Below, one piece after another: positions 34,164 through 41,650 of a stretch of DNA of 64,000 nt. The notes below the pieces were generated by a model. That model did not search any database. It was not told the DNA's origin and saw nothing but the letters and a program-made list of their open reading frames with translations. The first letter of the stretch is position 1. The number at the start of each line of letters is the position of its first letter. Both the position numbers and the translations under genes were made by a program. The DNA is from Patulibacter americanus DSM 16676. Lineage in GTDB: Bacteria; Actinomycetota; Thermoleophilia; Solirubrobacterales; Solirubrobacteraceae. The stretch is from contig NZ_ATUD01000001.1 in assembly GCF_000420025.1 (NCBI RefSeq), positions 824,877 through 888,876 of the forward strand, written 5' to 3'.

Positions 34164-35987
34164 CTACGCCGGCAGCGTCTGCCCCTCGCGGTCGCGCTCC
34201 ACGAGCGCCGCGTAGTGCCCGCTGAGCGCGAGCAGCTCGTCGTGGCTGCCCTGCTCCACGATCCGCCCCTTGTCCAGGACGACGATCCGGTCGGCATCGC
34301 GGACGGTCGAGAGGCGGTGGGCGATGGCGATCGTGGTGCGGTCCTCGGAGAGGCGCTCCAGGGCCTGCTGGACCGCGTGCTCCGTGCGGGTGTCGAGCGC
34401 GCTCGTGGCCTCGTCCAGGACGAGCACCGGCGGGTTGCGCAGCATCGCGCGGGCGATCGCCAGGCGCTGCTTCTCGCCGCCGGAGAACCGGTAGCCGCGC
34501 TCGCCGACCACGGTGTCGTAGCCGTCGGGGAGCGCCGCGATCAGCTCGTGGATCTGCGCGGCCTTCGCGGCCTCGACGAGCTCGTCGTCCGTAGCGTCGG
34601 GCTTGGCGAAGCGCAGGTTGTCGCCGACGGAGGAGTGCAGCAGGTAGGTCTCCTGCGCCACCACGCCGACCAGCCCCGAGCGGTCGTCCTGGGAGAGGTC
34701 GCGCACGTCGACCCCGTCGATCGTGACCCGGCCCTCGTCCACGTCGTACATGCGCCCGACGAGGTAGCCCAGCGTCGTCTTGCCCGAGCCCGTCTCGCCC
34801 ACGATCGCGAGCGTGCCGCCGGCGGGCACCTCCAGGTCGATGTCGTCCAGCGTCTTCCCGCTGCGCTCGTCGTAGGCGAAGGAGACGTGCTCGAACCGCA
34901 CGGCGCCGCGGGCGGTCGCGGGATCGAGGCGCACGGGGTGCTCCGGCTCGCGCACGTCGATCGGCGTGTCGAGGTACTCGAAGACGCGCGTGAACAGCGC
35001 GAGCGAGGACTGCACCTCGACGCCCAGGCGCAGCAGCGTGACCATCGGCATCAGCAGCCGGGTCTGCAGCGTCGTGAACGCGACGAGGGTGCCGATCGTG
35101 ACGAAGGTGCCGCCGTTCGCGCTCGTGTAGCCGGCGATCCAGTAGACGAGCGCGGGCATCGCGGCGAACGCGACCTGCACCGAGGCCATGCGCCACCGGC
35201 CCGCCATGGCCGAGCGCACCTCGAGGTCGGCGACCGTCGAGGACGAGTCGGCGAAGCGCGAGACGAGGTCGGGCGCCCGGCCCATGGTGCGGGTGAGGAC
35301 GATGCCCGAGACGGACAGCGACTCCTCGACGATCGCCGACATGTCGGCCAGGCGCTTCTGGCGCTGCGTGACGATCTTTCGCCGCATCCGGCCGACCGTG
35401 CGGGTGAGCCACACGAACAGCGGGACGACCGCGAGCGTGGCCAGCGCCAGGCGCCAGTCGAGGAACAGCATCGCCGTCAACGTGGCCGCCACCGTGGTGA
35501 AGGAGGACACGAGGCTGGTGACGGTCGAGGTGACGACGCCCTGCATGCCACCGATGTCGTTGGCGATCCGCGACTGCACCTCGCCGGAGCGCGTGCGCGT
35601 GAAGAACGCGAGCGACATCTTCTGCAGGTGGTCGTAGACCTTCGTGCGCAGGTCGTGCATGACCCGCTGGCCGACGGTGTTCGACAGCAGCGTCTGCCCG
35701 ACGTCGAGCGCCGACCCGATGATCGCCGCGCCGACCATGCCCAGCACGAGCCACGTCAGCAGCGTCGTGTCGCGGTCGGGCAGGGCGACGTCGACGATCT
35801 CGCGGATCAGGAACGGCTGCGCCAGGCCGAGGATCGCCGACAGGAAGATGAGCCCCGCGACCATCGCCACGCGGCGGGAGTAGGGGCGGAAGAGCGCGAC
35901 GATGCGGCGCAGGTCGAGCGACTCGTCGCTCTTGGTGATGGCGCGCACCGGGCGCGGGCCTGAGGGGGTGGGGTTCGTCTCGTCCAT
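34164..35987 (-). CDS. ABC transporter half-exporter, fused permease and ATPase
   Basis: A 607-residue type IV ABC exporter subunit. Six transmembrane helices lie in residues ~40-330, and the ATPase domain begins near 355 (VRFEHVSFAYDE). It has Walker A GETGSGKTT, Q-loop VAQETYLL, signature FSGGEKQRLAIARAML, Walker B VLVLDEATSALD and H-loop AIAHRLSTV, all intact. It would work as a homodimer that expels a lipid, drug or peptide. I start at the ATG at 35987, which has an AAGGAG Shine-Dalgarno sequence 9 nt upstream; an in-frame ATG at 36023 is less likely. It is divergent from a MarR gene, with the repressor's probable operator between them. Confidence 0.93.
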   Translation of the reverse strand: MDETNPTPSGPRPVRAITKSDESLDLRRIVALFRPYSRRVAMVAGLIFLSAILGLAQPFLIREIVDVALPDRDTTLLTWLVLGMVGAAIIGSALDVGQTLLSNTVGQRVMHDLRTKVYDHLQKMSLAFFTRTRSGEVQSRIANDIGGMQGVVTSTVTSLVSSFTTVAATLTAMLFLDWRLALATLAVVPLFVWLTRTVGRMRRKIVTQRQKRLADMSAIVEESLSVSGIVLTRTMGRAPDLVSRFADSSSTVADLEVRSAMAGRWRMASVQVAFAAMPALVYWIAGYTSANGGTFVTIGTLVAFTTLQTRLLMPMVTLLRLGVEVQSSLALFTRVFEYLDTPIDVREPEHPVRLDPATARGAVRFEHVSFAYDERSGKTLDDIDLEVPAGGTLAIVGETGSGKTTLGYLVGRMYDVDEGRVTIDGVDVRDLSQDDRSGLVGVVAQETYLLHSSVGDNLRFAKPDATDDELVEAAKAAQIHELIAALPDGYDTVVGERGYRFSGGEKQRLAIARAMLRNPPVLVLDEATSALDTRTEHAVQQALERLSEDRTTIAIAHRLSTVRDADRIVVLDKGRIVEQGSHDELLALSGHYAALVERDREGQTLPA

Positions 35988-36042
35988 CGCGAACGGCTCC
36001 TTCGTCGCGACCGCCGCGTCCACGGCGATTCAGTGAGGGGTG

Positions 36043-36066
36043 CTCAGTACTCTAGCAAGTACTGAG
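36043..36066. promoter_or_regulatory. MarR operator candidate between exporter and marR
   Basis: CTCAGTACT (36043-36051), a 6-nt spacer and AGTACTGAG (36058-36066): a perfect 9-bp inverted repeat in an unusually AT-rich gap. Partial copies (TTCAGT) at 36030 and 36089 flank it. Size and symmetry suit a MarR dimer that represses both divergent genes. Confidence 0.7.
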
Positions 36067-36093
36067 TCAAACTCACAATGCGTGGGGTTCAGT

Positions 36094-36573
36094 ATGCTCA
36101 TGCCCATGTCCGACGCTCCCCACGCGCCGGCCGACGTGGACGCCGATGTCGCCACCCTGGGCGAGCAGCTCTCCCGGGCCGCCCGCGCCATCCACGTGCA
36201 GTCGCGTGAGCTGCTGGCCCCCCTCGGGATCACCCCCGCGGCCGCCCGCGCGCTGCGCACCCTGGCCCGCCACGGCGAGCCGCTGCGGATGGCCGACCTG
36301 GCCGAGCGCATGCACGTGGTGCCGCGCACCGTGACGACCCTCGTCGACGCGCTGGAAGAGGCCGGGCTCGTGGAGCGGCGGCCCGACCCGCACGACCGGC
36401 GCTCGACGCTGGCGTGCCTCACCCCGCGCGGCGAGGAGCGGCTGGAGCAGATGCGCCGTGCCCGCCACGAGGCGACCGGCGAGCTGCTCTCCGCCCTCTC
36501 CGACGAGGAGCGGGAGCAGCTCGGTGGGCTGCTGCGCAAGCTCGACCTGGAGCGGCGCGAGCGGCCCTGCTGA
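36094..36573 (+). CDS. MarR family transcriptional repressor
   Basis: A 159-residue winged-helix MarR protein. Helices LAPLGITPAAARALRTLARH and MADLAERMHVVPRTVTTLVD form the DNA-reading part, and the wing is RRPDPHDRRSTLACLTPRG. Family proteins respond to small aromatic or lipophilic molecules by leaving DNA. Three in-frame ATGs (36094, 36100, 36106) are close together; I take the first because a GGGG stretch lies 6 nt upstream. The divergent ABC exporter is the likely target. Confidence 0.93.
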   Translation: MLMPMSDAPHAPADVDADVATLGEQLSRAARAIHVQSRELLAPLGITPAAARALRTLARHGEPLRMADLAERMHVVPRTVTTLVDALEEAGLVERRPDPHDRRSTLACLTPRGEERLEQMRRARHEATGELLSALSDEEREQLGGLLRKLDLERRERPC

Positions 36574-36586
36574 GGCGACCCCGCCC

Positions 36587-37555
36587 TTAGGCCAGGGCGC
36601 CGCCGAGGAACCCGATGGTCTGCGCGATCGCGCCCGCCGCGGCGTTCGTCTCGCGCAGCGCGTCGAGCATCATGAAGTCGTGCAGCGCGCCGTTGTAGCG
36701 GGTGGCGGTCACGTCGACCCCGGCGGCCCGCAAGCGCCGCGCGTAGGCCTCGCCCTCGTCACGCAGCACGTCGGCCTCGGCGTTGATGACGAGCGCCTTC
36801 GGCAGGCCGGCGAGCTCCTCGTCCGTCGCCCGCAGCGGGCTGGCGGTCGACTGCGCGCGCTCCTCGGGGTCCGTCGTGTACTGGTCCCAGAACCACTGCA
36901 TCCCGTCGCGGCGCAGCCAGTAGTTCTCGGAGAACTGGTGGTAGCTCTCGGTGTCGAAGCTCGCGTCGGTGACGGGGTACAGCAGCGCCTGGGCGAGGAA
37001 CGACACGTCGCCGCGCTGCTTGGCCATGATCGTCAGGGCCGCCGACATGTTGCCGCCGACGGAGTCGCCGCAGATCGCGATCCGCGTGCCGTCGAGACCC
37101 GCCTCCGCGCCGCTCGTTCCAATCCACTGCGCGACGGCGTAGGACTCCTCGATCGCGACGGGGTAGCGCACCTCGGGGGAGAGGCTGTACTCGGGGAACA
37201 CGACCGCGGCCCCCGTCCCGACGGCGAGCTCCCGCACGAGCCGGTCGTGCGACGCGGCGTTGCCGAACACCCAGCCGGCGCCGTGGATGTAGAGGATCAC
37301 GGGCAGCGTGCCGCCGGCGCCCTCGGGCTTGACGATGCGCACGCGCACCTCACCCGTGGGCCCGCCGGTCACGGTGCGCCACTCCTCCTGCACCGGCGCC
37401 TTGTAGACGCCCTCGCCTGACTGGGTCTGGTCGACGAGCTTGCGACCCTCGACGGGACCGAGGTCGGCGAGGTGGGGCGGGTCGGCGGTGGCGGCGGCGA
37501 ACGCCTGGGCGGCGGGCTCGAGGACGACGGCCGGGACGGTGGTCTGATCGGACAC
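36587..37555 (-). CDS. Alpha/beta hydrolase, hormone-sensitive-lipase (HSL) type esterase
   Basis: A 322-residue esterase of the HSL family. The oxyanion motif is YIHGAGWVFG (HGAG in place of HGGG), the nucleophile elbow GDSVGG (near residue 167), then an Asp in NAEADVLRDEG and the catalytic His in GALHDFMML near 290. It should hydrolyse short to medium acyl esters in the cytoplasm. It converges on the marR gene with a 13-nt gap and stands alone on its strand. Confidence 0.92.
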   Translation of the reverse strand: MSDQTTVPAVVLEPAAQAFAAATADPPHLADLGPVEGRKLVDQTQSGEGVYKAPVQEEWRTVTGGPTGEVRVRIVKPEGAGGTLPVILYIHGAGWVFGNAASHDRLVRELAVGTGAAVVFPEYSLSPEVRYPVAIEESYAVAQWIGTSGAEAGLDGTRIAICGDSVGGNMSAALTIMAKQRGDVSFLAQALLYPVTDASFDTESYHQFSENYWLRRDGMQWFWDQYTTDPEERAQSTASPLRATDEELAGLPKALVINAEADVLRDEGEAYARRLRAAGVDVTATRYNGALHDFMMLDALRETNAAAGAIAQTIGFLGGALA

Positions 37556-37766
37556 GGGGGCTCTCTTCGGATCGGATGCTGGGCGAGCGGAACGCTCGGC
37601 GGCGAGTATCCGGCGGGACCGCCCGCGGACCTAGTCGTGTCGCCACCGCTGCCAGCAGCCGTCGTGATCGCTGCCGCCGCGGCGCGTCGCGGGGCCGTTC
37701 GGCGCCCCGTCCGTGACCGTCACCCGCCCGTGACGTCGGCCACCGCCCCGCGCCCGATGGCGACCG

Positions 37767-38369
37767 TCAGTCCCGGTCGAACGGGTGGTCGGCCAGGTGC
37801 GTGGCGAGGCCGCACCGCACGAGCCGGTGGGCCGCGGTGGTGGGTTTGCGCGCCGCCTGGTCCTCGACGCTCGCGGTGAACTCCTCCGCCAGACCCAGGC
37901 GCGGATAGGCCTCCAGGACCTCGCGGAGGAAGGGCCGGGGCAGGGCGTCGGGCCGGTCGCCCGAGATGTCCAGGCCGGTCGCGATCTCGAGGAGGTGGCC
38001 CTCCACGTCCACCTCGGGGTCGACGGACGGCCAGTTGTGGCGCACGATCACGTCGAGGACCCGCCGCCGCCGCTCGGGCGTCCACCCGGCGCCGGTGGTC
38101 AGCGCGACGGCGACGTGGCCGCCGGCCTCCTCGTAGGCGAGGACGGCGTTGTCGAAGGCCGTGGTGATCCCGATGTCGTGCAGCAACGCCGCCGTGTAGA
38201 GCAGCTCGTGGTCGACGTCCTCCCGCCCCTGGATCCGCGCGAAGGCCTCGGCCCACAGCCACGACCGGATCACGTGGTGGAGCAGCGCGGGCGAGTGGTA
38301 GGCGGTCGCGAGCTGCAGCGCCGCGCGCGCCGCCTGCGTGTCCGGCGGGGAGAAGTCGTTCAGGCGCAC
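37767..38369 (-). CDS. HD domain protein
   Basis: A 200-residue HD-fold protein. The metal-binding pattern is visible: LLHHVIRSWLWAEAF, then YTAALLHDIGITTAF (the HD pair near residue 69), and VIVRHNW near 108. HD proteins hydrolyse phosphates or, in the cyanamide hydratase-like branch, hydrate a nitrile; this one has that branch's overall layout, but assignment is weak. It starts with GTG preceded by GGAG at about 10 nt. It lies 43 nt downstream of a SnoaL-like gene on the same strand, so they may be co-transcribed. Confidence 0.85.
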   Translation of the reverse strand: MRLNDFSPPDTQAARAALQLATAYHSPALLHHVIRSWLWAEAFARIQGREDVDHELLYTAALLHDIGITTAFDNAVLAYEEAGGHVAVALTTGAGWTPERRRRVLDVIVRHNWPSVDPEVDVEGHLLEIATGLDISGDRPDALPRPFLREVLEAYPRLGLAEEFTASVEDQAARKPTTAAHRLVRCGLATHLADHPFDRD

Positions 38370-38412
38370 GGCGCGATGCTCCCAGGAGAGCGGGGGGTCG
38401 TCGGTCCGCGCC

Positions 38413-38811
38413 TCAGCCCGGCCCGCCGCCGTCCTGCGGGGGTGCGTCGAGGAACGTCCACAGACGGTCGATGCGGCCGTCGCGGAACGTCGCCACGTCC
38501 ATCCCGTGCACGGCGGGGGGACCGTCCGGGGGCCCGAAACCCCAGCCGATGCGGCCGAGCCCGTCGACGACGGCGGGCTCGGCCTCGACGACGAACCGGA
38601 AGTTCGGCGGGACGTCGTCGAGGATGCGCCCGACCGCCGCGTCGACGGCGTCGCGGCCCTGGACCGTGCCGCCGGCCTCGGCGAAGCGGGTGTCCGCCAC
38701 GTAGAGCTCGTCGATGACCGCCCGGCGCCGCGCGGGGTCGCGCTCACCGAAGACCTCGAGCAGGTTGCGCCGCAGGATCGCGGTCGGGTCGTCATGGGGG
38801 ACGTCGGTCAT
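38413..38811 (-). CDS. SnoaL/NTF2-like protein
   Basis: A 132-residue alpha+beta barrel protein. It has the usual helix (LLEVFGERDPARRRAVIDEL), the YVADTRFAEAGGTVQGRDAV block and the final strand VATFRDGRIDRLWTFLD. NTF2-like proteins are small-molecule isomerases, cyclases or binding proteins; function cannot be told from sequence. It precedes the HD protein gene in the same direction. Confidence 0.87.
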   Translation of the reverse strand: MTDVPHDDPTAILRRNLLEVFGERDPARRRAVIDELYVADTRFAEAGGTVQGRDAVDAAVGRILDDVPPNFRFVVEAEPAVVDGLGRIGWGFGPPDGPPAVHGMDVATFRDGRIDRLWTFLDAPPQDGGGPG

Positions 38812-38932
38812 GGGGACTCCTGCGGCTGGGTGACGGGTCGCGGGCCATCGTCGGTGGTCGCGGTTCCCGCAGCAAGTCGGATCGACGATGCCGCCAGCAC
38901 CCGTCGCGATGGCGCGGCGGCGGCGGCCCCGG

Positions 38933-41650
38933 TCAGCCGCGGGACGCGTCGGCCACGGCGTCGCGCAGCGCCGCGGCGAGCTCGACGCGGCTGCGCACGC
39001 CGAGCTTGGAGTAGATCCGCGAGAGGTGCATCTTCACGGTGCTGCGCGACACGAACACGGCACGCGCGATCTCGGGGTTCGTCAGGCCCGTGGCCGCGTG
39101 CTCGGCCACCCGCCGCTCGACCGGCGAGAGGCTCTCCCAGCCCTCGGCGGCGGGGAGGCGTCGCCCCCGGCCCCGCAGCGCGGAGGCCAGGACGTCGTCG
39201 AGGGTGCTGCGGGCGCCGGCCTCCCAGGCCTCGCCGAACGCCGCGTCGCCGACCGCGCCCCGTGCCTGCTCCTCGACCGCGTCGCACACCGGCGCGGGCG
39301 GCGTCGTCCGCACGAGACCCCGCTCCCGGCGCGCCGCCACGACGGCACCGAGGTAGCGGGCGGCGCGCGCGCCGTCGGCCTGCGCCGCGGCGGTCGCCGC
39401 GAGCAGCTCGAGCCCGTCGATCGCCGCCAGGGTCCAACCCCCCTCGACCAGCGACGCGAGCGCGTCCTTCGCCAGCCGCTCGGCCTCCCGGGCGTCGCCG
39501 TCGAGGTGCGCCGCCCAGGCCGCGCCCTGGTGGGCGACCCCGAGGAACCGACCGTCGCCGACGGATCGCGCGAGCGCCTCGAGCTGGGCGGCGTGCTCGC
39601 GCGTGCGGCCCGCGTCCCCGTCCAGGACGGCGACCCGCATCCGGGCCTCGAGCGCGTAGGGCCGCAGGGCGAACGTGCCGTACCGGGGGGTGTCGAGGGC
39701 GTCGAGGTGACGGCGGGCGGCGTCGAGGTCGCCCGCGGCGAGCGTGCACGTGACCAGCCCGTTGAGCAGCGCCCCGGTGCCGGCGCCCACGTCGTGGCGT
39801 TCTGCGCGGGGCAGGAGCGACCCGAGGCGCTCCACGCCGGCCGCCGCCGTGCCCGTATGGGCGTCGACGATCGCCGCGCACGCCTCGAGCGCGCACACGG
39901 AGTTCAGGTCGTCGCCGAGCTCCGGCGCCTCGGCGCGGCGCAGCAGGGCACGCGCCTGCTCCGGCCGGCCGTGGTGCAGCTCCGTGAACACGGCCAGGTG
40001 CAGCACCCACCGCACGTTGACGCTCGGCCCGAGGCGGCCGTTCACCCGCATCGCCGCGGGCAGCGCCTCTTCGAACGCGACGCCGTCCGCCCGCCAGAAG
40101 GCACAGAAGCACAGCATGGTGCGCAGGTCGGACTCGCACGGCAGGTCGTCGATGCCGGCCAGGAGCTCCAGCCCGCGTTGCAGCGGGACGACGGCGCCCT
40201 GGGGGTCGAGGTGCCCGAGGACCGCGCCGAGCTGCGCCGACGCGTGCGCCAGGGCCCGCGGATCGCCGGCCTCCTCGGCGAGCGCGACCGCCTGCTCCGC
40301 GGCGGCGAGGGACCGCTCGCCCTCCGCGCGCCACAGCAGCAGGATCGCGAGGACCGACGTGGCGAGCGCCCGCTGCGGCGTCGCGTCCGGGGCCGTGGCC
40401 GCGAGCGCCTCCTCCGCGATGCGGACGCCCTCGCAGTGGCGGCCGGTCTCGCGCCAGAACCGGCCGAGCCACGCGACCATCCACAGCGCGTCGTCGCCAC
40501 CGCCGGCCGTGGCGTCGCGCGCGGCGGCGCGCAGGTTCGGGGCGTCCGCGTCGAGGCGCCGCCGGCCCGCGGGCGAGCAGGCCCACGCCTCGCGGTCGGC
40601 GCGCTCGGCGAGCGCGAGGAAGTACGCCCGGTGGCGCGCCCGCAGCGCGTCCGCCTGGCCGGGGCGGAGCAGCTCCGCGGCGTACTGACGGACGAACTCC
40701 GGCAGCCGGAACCGCGTGCCGTCGCCCGCGTGCTCCACCATCAGCAGCGAGTGGTCGACGAGCGTGCCGAGCCCGTCGAGGGTCGCGCCGTCGCAGACCT
40801 CGGTCGCCGCCTCGACGGTGAACGGCGGCGCGAACACGGAGAGCTGGGCGAAGAGCCGCCGGTCGGCCGGGCTGAGCAGCTCGGCGCTCAGGTCAAGCGA
40901 CGCGCGCATCGTCCGGTGGCGCGCCGCGGCGTGACGCGAGGGGCTGCCGAGGACGTTCAGGGCGTCGCGGAGGCCGTCGGCGATCTCGCGGAACGACAGG
41001 AGCCGCGCACGGGCCGCGGCGAGCTCGATCGCGAGCGGGATCCCCTCCACGCGGCGGACGATGCGCTCGACGTCGGTGGTCGCGCCCATCCCGTCGAGGT
41101 CGGGCCGGACCCGGGCAACGCGCTCGAGGAACAGCTCGACCGCGTCGGACCGGCCGCCGTCCTCCGCGGTCAGCCCGAGCGACGGCACCGTGAACACCGT
41201 CTCCTCCTCCAGGCCGAGCACCACGCGGCTCGTGGCGAGCACCCGCGTGTCCGGGGAGCTGCGCAGGACGGTCCGCGCCAGCTCGCGCGCGACGTCGGCG
41301 ACGTGCTCGCAGTTGTCGAGCACCACCAGCGCACGGCTCCCGCGCAGGTACTCGCCGACCGCGCGGAGGGACGCCGGCGCGCCGTAGACCCCCAGCGTCG
41401 CCGCGAGCGCGGCCACGGGGTCGTCGTCGCCGCGCAGCCCCGCGAGCTCGACGACGTGCACCTCGCGCTCCGCCGCCACCCGTTCCGCGACGTGCAGGGC
41501 CAGCCGGGTCTTGCCGATCCCGCCGATCCCCGTGAGGGTGATCAGCCGCGTGCCGCCCCCTAGGCGCTCCAGCAGCCAGTCCGCCTCCCGGGCACGCCCG
41601 ATGAACGGGGTCAGCGGCGCGAGTTCGCCCGCGATCACGCCGCGGCTCAC
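38933..41650 (-). CDS. LuxR family regulator with NB-ARC ATPase (LAL type), third gene of lysR operon
   Basis: A 905-residue regulator. The N-terminal ATPase has ELAPLTPFIGRAREADWLLE, Walker A TGIGGIGKTR near residue 42, a Walker B-like ALVVLDNCEHV near 113 and a sensor TSRVVLGLEEET. A long helical TPR-like middle follows, then a LuxR HTH in the last 60 residues (IARAVFVSRSTVKMHLSRIY). The upstream gene encodes a close paralogue of nearly equal length. The GTG start overlaps that gene's stop (GTGA, 41647-41650), so the three genes lysR, LAL, LAL are translationally chained. The alignment of motifs suggests a recent tandem duplication. Confidence 0.93.
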   Translation of the reverse strand: MSRGVIAGELAPLTPFIGRAREADWLLERLGGGTRLITLTGIGGIGKTRLALHVAERVAAEREVHVVELAGLRGDDDPVAALAATLGVYGAPASLRAVGEYLRGSRALVVLDNCEHVADVARELARTVLRSSPDTRVLATSRVVLGLEEETVFTVPSLGLTAEDGGRSDAVELFLERVARVRPDLDGMGATTDVERIVRRVEGIPLAIELAAARARLLSFREIADGLRDALNVLGSPSRHAAARHRTMRASLDLSAELLSPADRRLFAQLSVFAPPFTVEAATEVCDGATLDGLGTLVDHSLLMVEHAGDGTRFRLPEFVRQYAAELLRPGQADALRARHRAYFLALAERADREAWACSPAGRRRLDADAPNLRAAARDATAGGGDDALWMVAWLGRFWRETGRHCEGVRIAEEALAATAPDATPQRALATSVLAILLLWRAEGERSLAAAEQAVALAEEAGDPRALAHASAQLGAVLGHLDPQGAVVPLQRGLELLAGIDDLPCESDLRTMLCFCAFWRADGVAFEEALPAAMRVNGRLGPSVNVRWVLHLAVFTELHHGRPEQARALLRRAEAPELGDDLNSVCALEACAAIVDAHTGTAAAGVERLGSLLPRAERHDVGAGTGALLNGLVTCTLAAGDLDAARRHLDALDTPRYGTFALRPYALEARMRVAVLDGDAGRTREHAAQLEALARSVGDGRFLGVAHQGAAWAAHLDGDAREAERLAKDALASLVEGGWTLAAIDGLELLAATAAAQADGARAARYLGAVVAARRERGLVRTTPPAPVCDAVEEQARGAVGDAAFGEAWEAGARSTLDDVLASALRGRGRRLPAAEGWESLSPVERRVAEHAATGLTNPEIARAVFVSRSTVKMHLSRIYSKLGVRSRVELAAALRDAVADASRG

